Positions 8,906 through 17,422 of a stretch of DNA of 17,422 nucleotides are shown here, piece after piece (position 1 is the first letter of the stretch; each line of letters starts with the position of its first letter). The position numbers were made by a program, and so were the translations under genes. A model generated the notes under the pieces. The model worked only from the letters and a program-made list of their open reading frames with translations, was not told the DNA's origin and did not search any database. This DNA is from Gloeopeniophorella convolvens. Taxonomy: Eukaryota; Basidiomycota; Agaricomycetes; Russulales. The stretch spans positions 1-17,422 of the forward strand of contig WTXD01000212.1 of assembly GCA_022496205.1 (NCBI GenBank). The letters are read 5' to 3'.

Positions 8906-11900
8906 TTATGCGATGACGGGCAGCGGCGGCTCCACGACGGCCTTGTCGAGCGCGCCCTCTAAGAAAACGGCGTACGAGTGCGGCGGGTGCGCTTCGTCAA
9001 CTGCCGCCGCGCGCAGCTTCTGGATCGCCGCCTCGCACACGTCGATCACCTGGCCACGCTGCGACGCTGTCAGCGTTGGCGCGATGTGCGGGCTCAGGAG
9101 CTGCAAAAGCGTGAGATGCGTGCTCGAGTCGGCAGGCCGCGCAGAGAGAGAGGGCTCACCTCGAGCAGAAATGCGCCTGCAAAACCCGTGCCGACAAAGA
9201 AGAAATCCGGCGCGTAGCGCACGTGGCCCGTCGAGTGCATAAAGTTCATCCACAAGTCCAGCAGGTTGAACGCCGCTTCCATGCACTGCGGGAGCATGTG
9301 AGCACGACACGGAATGCGCGCGGAAAGGGTGGCAAGTACTCACCGTCGAGACGTAGGTGCTCGGCTTCGTCTGCGGCGCCGGGTCCGTCATCTCGGCCTT
9401 CTGCCCGAACGAGTGCACGATGAGGCGGCAGTATTGGAACAGGCTGCAGCACGCTGCGTCAGCACCCAGCGACAGGAAGGCGGGGAAGTATCACGTACAA
9501 AAGAACCATCCCAAGCCGGTGCTTTCCGGCGAGGTCTGGAAAAGAGTTTTACCCCCTGATGAGTCCCACGCCCCGCATCGCGACCGAAGCAGCGTGCTCA
9601 CCTCGTCCTAAGCGCCGATTCGCTTGAACGGTCGTGTTCGCAATCGATGTCTGCAGGTCGCGATCGAACGTGGCGATGAGGCGGTCGAGCGCGCGGCTCT
9701 TCTTCTGCAGAGAGCGGTCAGCGGGGCGCGGAAGCTCGAGGCGGGGCGGGGACACACGTCGGCACACACCTGGAAGCCGACGCGTTTGATGGCCTCGGTA
9801 AAACGGTGCATAATGCTGAGCAGCTCGATGATCGCGGGCAAGTCCGCATCGAACGGGTGCTGAAATTTGGATGTCGAGCACCAGCGCGATGCGTTCGATG
9901 TGAGCTGCACACGCGGCGATGGGGCGCGTCAGGTGAGCATACGCGAGGCGCCGGGTGCAGTAACAAGCAGGCGCGCACCTCTTCGTCGTTACCAACCCCT
10001 GGCGCCTTGCCCGTTTCGAGCGACGTGCTTCCGTCCATGATAGAGCAAATCATCCACGTCCGTCGGCGATTGAGCAGCTCGCGCTCGTGCCGCTCATCCA
10101 GCGGCCGGGCACTTGAGTCGCGGTTCAGACCGAGCTCCAGGGCGATTCTGCCATGCCGTCACCATCAGCCCCCTTCCCCAAAGCAAACCAGCGCGGGGCG
10201 GCGTTCGTACCTGGTCGCGATGCCCGAGTAGAACCCGCTGCGGCTGTCCTCAAAGCGCTGCGTCGGCGCAGCGTACGCAGTGAGGATTAAGTACGCCTGG
10301 CACATCTCGACGCATTTCCAGCCGTCGATGAAGGCCGACGCGGCAGATGCCTTTGCAAAGTGGACCGAAAGCTTGTACAGTCCCGGCCGTTTGGTGTAAT
10401 ACCGGGATGACACGGCGCACACTAGGTACGGCAGGACTCGCGTGTCAGCCACATGCGCTAACTATTCCCTCCAGTGGGGTATTTGAACATGTACGTACCG
10501 ACGGTGAAAAGGAACGGACACCGCCTCATTACGGATGCGGCGCTATGAATGGCCTCATCGAGGAGGCTTAGGAATGGCTGTGCGGGCGGAGCACGTCAGT
10601 TAGCGCACGGACCATGCCACATGAGCACACCCACGTTTATGTGTTCGAAGAACCTAACAGCACCCAGGCCGGGTATAATCAATACCATATCGCTTCGCGG
10701 GCGCTTGAAAGGGATGGGACGTACAGGTCAAACAATTCCCTCGCCTCCAGGGGCGAGATCAGTCCCGATATCAGGATTTCGGGCACCATCTCGCGTTCGA
10801 TGACGATGCGGCGCAGGTTGAGATCGGTGTAGGGGCCTGGGAACACCAGGGGCAGACAGATGGGTTAGAAGGCTGCGTGGGAGGGACATAGATGCGGGGA
10901 AGTGTCACTTACTGGGCTGGAAGTACCGATTGTTCGCGATGCCAAACAGGTTCCCTTCACCAGTCGGGCTGGGCGGGCGGAAGTTGGACGAGTGCCATTG
11001 GGACGAGAACGATGCGAGGAAGCCGAGCGGGGTGGCGTCGTCAGGGAGCGCCGCGATGCGCGGACTCCGCATCGACGGCGCGCCGCGGACGACGGCCTTG
11101 GGAGATGGCGAGCCACCCTCCTCGTCACCCTCCTCTTCATCCTCGGACGACGAGTACATGTCCTCATCCTCGAGCTGGGAGGTGTCATATGCCAGGGAGG
11201 CCTTCTCGGAAGCCTGAGAGGTGACGGCATGCCGCTTCTCCATCCACGAGAGCACCTCGCCATTGACTTCGCGCTCGTTGGCATCCAATCCGATGCGTGC
11301 GGCGTTGATGGATATCGGCGTGGCGATGTTCGTGTTCCGCAACTGGGATAAGAGGGTCGAGATTGTCTCGTTCTTCTCGCGTATCTTCCTGAGCAAGTGC
11401 TCACGCTGACTGGAGTGCCGGTGTCGGGGATAAGACGGGTGCCGGGTAGTGCGATTAAGAATAGAACTAGGACGCACCCTGGGGTCCTAGCCTTTCGTCC
11501 TTCGACGACGCAGGGGTGGTTGCCCGCTCCGCAGCGGATACAGGTGCGGGCGTCTGAGCCGAAGGCGCAACGCATCTGTCAAAGGGAGGGGCGTCAGTAA
11601 CAGAGTTTACTTTTGCAGAGGGGCACGTTGCAAGTGCGTAATGTAAGTAATGATGAATCTATGGACGTGCCTTGAGCTTTTTGCAGCGCGAACATGCTCC
11701 GGGCCGGCGCGCCGACGCGTGAGAGCCGCGCTTCGCGGGCGAACTTTGGCCGACTGCCGACTCAGACTCGTCAGGCCCCTCTTGCGACTGGGCGTCTGCT
11801 CCCGCCAAGTGGTTCGACATCATCTCCGGGGAGGCGCGGGGGGCGACTGCACAGGTGATGCAAAGTTTGCCAGGCTAGATGATGGCGATGTGCTCGCCGT

Positions 11901-12397
11901 TGGCCCGTCCGAGCTTGGCGACGGCTGGAACCACGGTGGCGATGGCGCGGGAACGGGGTAGAACGGGTTCGCATCTGCGAGGCTGCTCTGCGATATCACA
12001 ACCTGACCGTCCGCACCAACTGTCGGCAAGTGTAAGGAGATGCATGGGCGGGAAGCGAGTATATGCACTCACATTCGTGGCGCGGGCCCCACGGTTCCGT
12101 GCCAACCTGGGTATGGATCGCGCTGATGTCAAAGATTCCGAGACGGCTGGGGGGCGCGAAGTCCTCCGCCACGGGTTGAGCGGTGGGGTCGTAGATGAAA
12201 GGAGCTGAAGGGTCGAGGAGAGGCTCGCATTGCTGCTGGGGGAGGTATCGGGGGTACGGGGCGCTCTCTGTCGGATACGAGTAGGGCCAGTACTGTTGCT
12301 GGGTGGCCTCGTCCTCGGAGGCAAACTGTGGTTGATAGGGGGGGTGATCGGGCTGATGGGGAGGGTAGTCCGCATGAAGCATGTACTGCGAGTCCAT
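8906..12397 (-). CDS. Fungal Zn(II)2Cys6 transcription factor (PrtT/PRO1-like group), 15 exons
   Basis: Nuclear DNA-binding regulator. Exons on the - strand: 12397-12073, 12019-11671, 11575-11478, 11409-10913, 10836-10725, 10653-10635, 10577-10499, 10421-10211, 10147-9979, 9904-9770, 9704-9602, 9535-9499, 9443-9344, 9285-9160, 9100-8906; about 851 residues if one missing base is allowed in exon 2. Domains: Pro/Gln/Ser-rich N-terminus (1-200); zinc cluster CSRCKKLKMRC...CIRC...C at about 218-247 with spacing C-x2-C-x6-C-x8-C-x2-C-x6-C; coiled coil QREHLLRKIREKNETISTLL (about 259-280); acidic run (about 330-360); fungal-specific regulatory domain from SPYTDLNLRRIVIEREMVPE (about 424) through RRCPFLFTV, FIDGWKCVEMCQAYLIL, LNRRRTWMICSIMD and VRYAPDFFFV to the end. 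All other exon phases agree. Intron 2 has a GC donor. Relation to PrtT/PRO1-like regulators is by remembered resemblance; targets cannot be told from the sequence. Confidence 0.94.
11576..11670 (-). other. GC-AG intron splitting the Zn2Cys6 cluster
   Basis: The exon ends ...CTCAAG and the intron starts GCACGT; it ends TTTGACAG, with a CTGAC branch-like motif about 20 nt before the acceptor. Removing exactly these 95 nt gives the canonical six-residue spacing between the second and third cysteines. The nearest GT, four bases inside, would break the frame. A sequencing error turning GT into GC is the alternative. Confidence 0.8.
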
Positions 12398-12631
12398 GAC
12401 TAGCTGGGAGTGCGAGGAGTGGATGGACTAGTACAAGAAACGGAGGGAAAGCGGAAAGCGAGTGTGTCAAGGGGGAGAGTGGAAAGTATACTTAAGTATG
12501 TAATCGCGACTGCCCGTTCTCAAATTACCCGCGCTCCGGAACAGGAAACCACCTCGGGCGCCTCTCAGCTTTGTGAATCATCCTGCATTATACCTTCCCT
12601 TCTCATCATATATCATTATAAACCTCTTATT
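12398..12631. promoter_or_regulatory. Probable shared promoter region of two divergent genes
   Basis: These 234 bp separate the ATG of the transcription factor (-) from the ATG of the small protein (+). On the - strand, 12420-12485 is strongly pyrimidine-rich (TTTCC, CTCCC, TTTCTTG), as often seen just upstream of fungal start sites. A 12-bp perfect palindrome, ATACTTAAGTAT, lies at 12488-12499 and could bind a dimeric regulator. TATA-like sequence occurs at 12606-12624 on the + strand. Confidence 0.5.
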
Positions 12632-12871
12632 ATGACGCTACAAACTCCAGAACTCCGTCGGCGTCCGTCGGCGTGGGCGAGACAAGCATTTCCAGCCTCT
12701 TCGCAAAACACCATCGGTCCCATCGATATGCATCGCCGCAGCGAGTCCATCGCTGGGGTGGTGGCACAGCGCACTCCGGCAGCCCCGGCGGGTGGATCAA
12801 GTGACTCGTCACGGCGGAGAGAGCGTTCGCCCTATCGCAGCCTCGCACAAATTCGTTCTAGCTTCAGGTAG
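12632..12871 (+). CDS. Small Ser/Arg-rich protein of unknown function
   Basis: The frame from ATG 12632 gives 79 residues: RRRPSAWARQAFPASSQNT near residue 9 and RRRERSPYRSLAQIRSSF at the end. It is charged, has no signal peptide or membrane segment, and contains several RRxS-type sites that could be phosphorylated. I recall similar short basidiomycete proteins with an RRPSAWARQAF motif but cannot name the family. The start is uncertain. A TATA-like stretch ends only 8 bp before this ATG, so ATG 12729 (47 residues) may be used, and the frame is also open upstream to 12410. The stop TAG overlaps a possible donor, CAG|GTAGCA; splicing to GCGCAG near 12935 would add a short Pro/Arg-rich tail. 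The position next to the transcription factor suggests co-expression only. Confidence 0.5.
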   Translation: MTLQTPELRRRPSAWARQAFPASSQNTIGPIDMHRRSESIAGVVAQRTPAAPAGGSSDSSRRRERSPYRSLAQIRSSFR

Positions 12872-15169
12872 CATTACTCTGCGCGTACCCGCCGAGCTGT
12901 CACACCCTGCCACCTGACGAGCCCGATCCGCGCAGGCGCCCCACAGAACACCAGAACACCAGAACGCACTCTCCTCGCTCGCTTCCAGCGCCCGATAGGC
13001 CCCCGCTCGGCGCCTATGGCCTATCTTGAACACTGACGCGTCGTATGCGGCAGCCCGCTCATGCGGGCTCCGCCTGCGGCCTGCGCAGATCGCCCAATCC
13101 GCGGGCGCCTGCTTAGCAAGGCCCTTCCAGGCAAGCAACGGCACGATATCATGCGAAGCAGTTCGCGCACGCCTCGAGGCTTCGTTCCTCACAAAGGCGA
13201 CGGAAAAACTACCAAGCACGCGGGCTACCGCCGGGCAGCAGCAGGAACGGCCTGCAGTTTCTGCACAACGGCAGGGGCAGCCGCAGCGCGCCCCGATGCC
13301 TTCGTCTCAGGCGTGGGAACGAACTTCGAGGTGTCTCAGAAGCGACCGCACGTCTCAGTACGACATCCTTGTTCTCAGAAGCTGCACGTCCGAAACAGAC
13401 AATCCGGTATGCACATTTGGGGGGCAACACACGCGCCGCACCGCCGCATCGTGGCGCGCACCAGGCCCCAGCCCAGCAACCACTAATACTGCAGATGTTC
13501 CCGGGAGAACACCTGGGCACCGAACACGGACACGCTCCTCGAGCTCGGGCACCGCACTGCCATATCCAGCGGCGCCTACCTGCAAAAATTGTCCGCACGC
13601 GCGTCTGCGCCTAGGGTCCTGCGACGAGAACTGGGCTTCGCCATCTGACAGGCCCGGGCACAGCGCCCGATCGCTCCAATGTGGGAGCCAGAGCCCCGCA
13701 CGTGTAAGTAAGAAAGTTCAGCGAAGCGTGGGGCAGCGCGGGAGCGGGCGCGCGCCGAAGGTGGTATTCGCCCAGCCAGCTGGGTACTATTGCAAGTCGC
13801 ATTCTGCGTCGGTTGTGGTGCGCTGCGGTACCTACCACCTATCTGCAATGGAAGCCCAGCCCTGTGAACATTCCTGCCCACCGTTCTACGAACATCCTCC
13901 GAATTTTACCATAAGAATTGAGGCCCAAAGGCACGCCGTACGAGAGCGAAGCGCAAAAACACGGTGTGCACTTCCCCGCACAGACTATCTGCCAGCGTGC
14001 CTTTACGCGTCCGCACAGTCCGCCCATTCAGTCGCGCGCGGTTCCGTAGATAGACTACGCCCTGCGCGGGCCTAAGGCGGGTCGGCCGCGCGAAGCAGGG
14101 GCACGTTGCCCACCCATGACCACACCCATGGGGCCGCCCTGGCCGTGCACCGAATAGAACTTGCGCACACTCGTATCCGCACCCGCACCATCGCAGAGCT
14201 AGCGAACCCGAGCGCGCCCCGATAAGCCTGCCATAACGAGGTGCGGGCAGGGGCGCCAGCCATGCACAGAATTGAAGCTGGCGCGCGCTCGCGAGGGAAG
14301 CACGCACGCGCGCGGGGACTGGGACTAGGACTGGGACTGGGATCAGAACGGGACTGCGCGTGCTAGTGCGTTTTTGGACGGGGGGTTGCGCCCTGCCCAG
14401 ACGCAGCGTTTGGCGCAAGTCCGCCGGATAGACAACCCAGGCAAGACGTAAGAGCGGCGGAGGCGTGTGGCGGAGGCTGGCGGCAGAGCCGCCGAGGGTA
14501 GCTGGCTCATCCCGCTGAAGGCGGTGTGGGGTTGCGAGCCAGTGACAAGATGTCAGACGTGGCTCACCCGCTGCGGAGGCGAGTAGCGCTGCGCAGTGGC
14601 GCCGTCGATGTTGTCGGCCCTGGTTCGCTGCTCCTGAAGGGCTGAGCGTTTGGGCGAGCAGCTCGTGGTGGGCTGGCGCACCACTCGTAGAAGGGCGGGC
14701 CTCCGGTGTGCTCCTGTCTTGTAACTGGAGCAGCGTACTTCCGGGATTTTATTAAAGCACTAATGGAAATTGGGCCTTCTCCATCAGCAGAGAACCCTGC
14801 CATTGCTTGCAGAGAGGAGATGGTAGTAGTGATCCTTATCCGTGGGGCTTGGCACATACGGAACATGCTCACCATCGCAACGTCGTGAAGAAGTCGGTCA
14901 CCAGTCTAAGTCAGGGCTTGGCGGTCTCGGGGGTCGGCGGTACTGTATACAGCCTCAGGAGTGAGCGGTGCCGTATAGAGCGAGAAAAAGGATACACATA
15001 TATACCTCTGAATTTCTGCATGTTTCCACCGTGTGGTCTCCTCGACACCCACACCTTTCCACCGCCGGCCTCGACTTGGTGAGAAACCATCCGGTAGGAA
15101 ATCTTGATGAGCACCGCCAGCGTTCATGGATTTGACCCACCAGACACAGCACCTAAACGGGCCACTTTA
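12872..15169. other. GC-rich stretch with chance-looking open frames and dyads
   Basis: A 349-codon frame is open at 13026-14075 (+) and a 170-codon frame overlaps it at 13906-14418 (-). Both are rich in Ala, Arg, Pro, Ser and scattered Cys without any domain pattern, as expected where GC content suppresses stops. Structural signals are a hairpin at 13052-13069 (AGCCCGC-TCAT-GCGGGCT), the GGGACT tract at 14315-14344, and dyads at 14479-14493 and about 14501-14544. No RNA gene was recognised. Confidence 0.45.
14315..14344 (+). repeat. Short GGGACT tandem tract
   Basis: Five hexamers read GGGACT, GGGACT, AGGACT, GGGACT, GGGATC. The tract also has four GGG runs, so it could fold as a G-quadruplex with one long loop. 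Confidence 0.75.
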
Positions 15170-15177
15170 GCTGGGAC

Positions 15178-15610
15178 GAACGCCCTTCGACTCACGGTCG
15201 GCAATCACAACACCAGCGACCATGCGCCAACAGCACGCCCGGGCGCACACCAGGGTACACGAGGCCGAACAGCATGACGTCGCTGTAGATGGTCCGCTCC
15301 GGGCTCGCACCCACGACCACCGCTGATCCCGCGGTGCGTCATCGCTCACCGCGCGACCGTTGCTATCCAAGACCCCGTAGACCGCAGCGTAGCGACAGCG
15401 TACATCATGGCCAGCGAGCGACGGCGTCGCGAACCGCGGCGACGCGAGCGGGCGGCCCCAGCCCGCGCCGGAGAAATTCCCATGCCAATTTACGCACGCG
15501 TTCTGCTTCGCGCTGGTCCGATATTCGCGGCGTAGTGCCAGAGCCATTCCTGCGCGGCCGATCCTCAGCATCAGACAAGGTGATGCAGACAACGGCAGAT
15601 GATGCGCCAT
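15178..15610 (-). pseudogene. Possible gene fragment of unknown function, one frame break
   Basis: On the - strand one frame reads NWHGNFSGAGWGRPLASP, RYAAVYGVLDSNGRAV and QRWSWVRA. If one base is restored near 15304, the neighbouring frame continues ERTIYSDVMLFGLVYPGVRP and GVLLAHGRWCCDCRP and then stops at 15178. The regular spacing of Trp, Tyr, Phe and Gly and the smooth join suggest a real domain. I do not recognise the family, and GC-rich DNA can mislead. An alternative frame over 15420-15560 (EAERVRKLAWEFLRRGLG) also looks plausible, which lowers confidence. No upstream exons could be placed with support. Confidence 0.25.
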
Positions 15611-17422
15611 ACTACGTCATAGCCTCGCGGATGCCTGCAGTGATGCGCGCTGCGTGCGGGACACAGAGCGGCGCAGGGGCCGGAGGCCTCCTTGGTCAGT
15701 ACACGCCCCAGGGGACGCTCCAGATAGAGCGACGAACGTCGATTCTCCGAACCCCCAGCGATGATTGACCGTGCACCGTGTACAGGAACCAGCGGCAGCG
15801 CAGCGGCACGGCGCGTCGAAGCCGCCCCCGTGGCCCGCCGCGCCCGGCCCTCCCACACAATTGTTCCCAGAGCGCACGCATCGAAGCCGGACCAGAACGC
15901 CTGCCCGCTGGCGGGCAGGCACAAGGTTTGGGGTCGGCAGTATGGAAGGACGCGGGCGCGTGCATTTTTGGAGTGGTAGCGGGAGGCGAGGTGAGTCCAA
16001 TGATGCCCTATGCGGCCCGTCCCTGCGGCTTGGAAGATACGATGCAGAAGGCGGGATGCAGTGGCGACTGCGACTCGATAACGAGCGTGGAAGACGGCAA
16101 CGGCAGTAGCGCACCACAGCGTCCTTGGAAGCTCGCAGCAACAGTGGACTTGAGTTGAAGGCGCCTGGGGTAATTGCGTCGGAGCGAACCGAGCTCGGTT
16201 GCTGGCAGACGCCTCGCCAAAGACCACGTTCAATCGATCATGCACAAGTACCATCATGCCGTTGACCGCGAAACCTCTTCTGCGTCGGACCAACAGGCAC
16301 CGCTGCACTACAACTCGCGCTAAGTACCTCCTAAGCCGTACTACTATTCCAAATCGGGAGCTCGGGCTCTGATCCACATGTACGCAGGCTCTCAGGCCCT
16401 CTGGAGCCGGCGGCCTTCGGACGCGGAGTACAACTCCGGATCCAGCTTCGCGCTGTGCCACAGCATCCAGCCATCTGTGAAGAGCGACCAGACTGGGAAT
16501 CACCGCGCACGACGCCAGCGATTAGCCTCTGTGGTCGTCTCGCCTCCGCCCCACCGCGCTGCACGTGCCGGAGGTCGACGTCCTCGCTTCGCCACCCAGC
16601 GCCAGCTGCGCCCGCGCCCAACCCGCGCCCGCGCTACGCCTCGCCCGCGCTGGCAGTTTCCGCCCCGCGCGCGCGTCATACTAATACTCCCGCATTATCG
16701 TGGACAGACCTCGTCCGCGTGGCTTAGGCTTTCAGGCCCCGCGCATCATGCATCATGCGCCTCTTCGCCCCGCCGTGGGGGCGGCGCTCCGAAGTTGCTG
16801 GACATCTGGGGTTCAACGGCACCGTCTGACGCGCCCCGGCGGCTCGCCACGTTCGTTCCACGCACCCGGTCACGGGGGAGATACGGCGGGCCACCTGCGC
16901 GCTGGGGAGCGCTGTGAACCCCGATCGCGCAGGCTCTTCGCTGCTCTTCTTTGCAGATCGAGGCTTTCGAAGCGCGGGCGGTAAGATACAGGTACGTATG
17001 TACACGGTGCGTGACGTGGGTGTCCATTCTGAGCCAGCTCAAACGCGCCGATTTGCGGAGAGTTTCGAGATGCGTGCGTTGCTGCTTCTCTCTTGGCCGT
17101 GAATGTGCCTTCTGTGTTTCATCCCCAATAGATTGAAAGCAATTCTTTGACTGGGTGCGTTTTTTGAGTGGCCCACGCAGGTACCTGACTCCAGCGTTAC
17201 GGTGCGTGCCTACTGATAGTACCTATATTCGGCTCACAAGGTTTGCAAGGCAGCAGCAGAAGTAACGGAATGCAATCGTGTATCGATTGACTATCGTGCG
17301 TCTATTAAGTACAAGTACAATGAACGTAATCTATATACAAACAGGATTGCGCAACAAAGATAATTCTAAGTATAATCGATGAAAGACGGTGCGATCATAG
17401 ACTAGAAGCAGAATACGAAGAG
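15611..17422. other. GC-rich stretch, no supportable gene; AT-rich right end
   Basis: Open frames of up to 310 codons (16503-15571, -) lack domain patterns and overlap others of similar size on both strands. A strong hairpin lies at 15901-15920 (CCTGCCCGC-TG-GCGGGCAGG). From about 17150 to the end the DNA turns AT-rich, which fits the untranslated flank of a gene beyond the right edge. Confidence 0.4.
15901..15920. repeat. Perfect 9-bp hairpin
   Basis: CCTGCCCGC at 15901-15909 pairs exactly with GCGGGCAGG at 15912-15920 around a TG. It is not followed by a T-run, and a rho-independent terminator would make no sense in a fungus. Confidence 0.7.

Noticed and set aside
8906..9418. Single uninterrupted 170-codon frame at the end of the transcription factor
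   Set aside because: It reads through two introns (9343-9286 and 9159-9101); only the parts outside these match the family.
13026..14075. 349-codon open frame on the + strand
   Set aside because: Composition is that of GC-rich chance frames, with no domain or hydrophobic pattern, and other frames are open over the same DNA.
15571..16503. 310-codon open frame on the - strand
   Set aside because: Arg, Ala and Cys scattered without pattern; several overlapping frames of similar length exist on both strands.

Overview
The window looks like nuclear DNA of a filamentous basidiomycete, most likely an Agaricomycete; Polyporales is my best guess. The reasons are many short introns of about 50-95 nt, GC-rich intergenic DNA, a NACHT/WD40 STAND protein typical of mushroom-forming fungi, and a Zn(II)2Cys6 transcription factor whose sequence follows the basidiomycete pattern. 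Nothing bacterial, viral or phage-like was recognised.

Left part (1-3162, + strand): the 3' end of an NLR-like STAND gene. The end of the NACHT/helical region enters from the left edge. It is followed by a linker, fourteen near-identical WD40 repeats (a 129-bp unit) and a conserved C-terminal tail reached only by splicing a 60-nt intron. Four single-base indels, each next to a short homopolymer, break the frame. 3163-5487 has no supportable gene. At 5488-6093 lies an ankyrin-repeat relic with an in-frame stop, followed at once by a 215-bp foldback element (25-bp perfect terminal inverted repeats, TA on both sides), which looks like a Tc1/mariner-type MITE. 6339-8905 has no supportable gene and carries a G-rich run near the end of the transcription-factor gene.

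Middle part (8906-12397, - strand): a 15-exon gene for a fungal Zn(II)2Cys6 transcription factor of about 851 residues. I could resolve all 14 introns by splice signals and reading phase. One splits the zinc cluster and uses a GC donor, one exon is only 19 nt, and exon 2 is one base short. A small Ser/Arg-rich protein (about 12632-12871, +) is probably transcribed divergently from the same 0.23-kb promoter region.

Right part (12872-17422): GC-rich, with long chance reading frames on both strands, hairpins and a GGGACT tandem tract. One stretch on the - strand (15178-15610) gives a continuous protein-like sequence if a single base is restored, but I do not recognise it. The last ~270 bp are AT-rich, as expected for a gene flank.

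The genes do not form a pathway. The left side is a fast-evolving self/non-self or innate-immunity locus with repeats and relics. The middle is a conserved housekeeping-type regulator. The repeated one-base homopolymer differences in otherwise well-conserved coding sequence raise the question of whether the assembly, rather than the genes, is broken.
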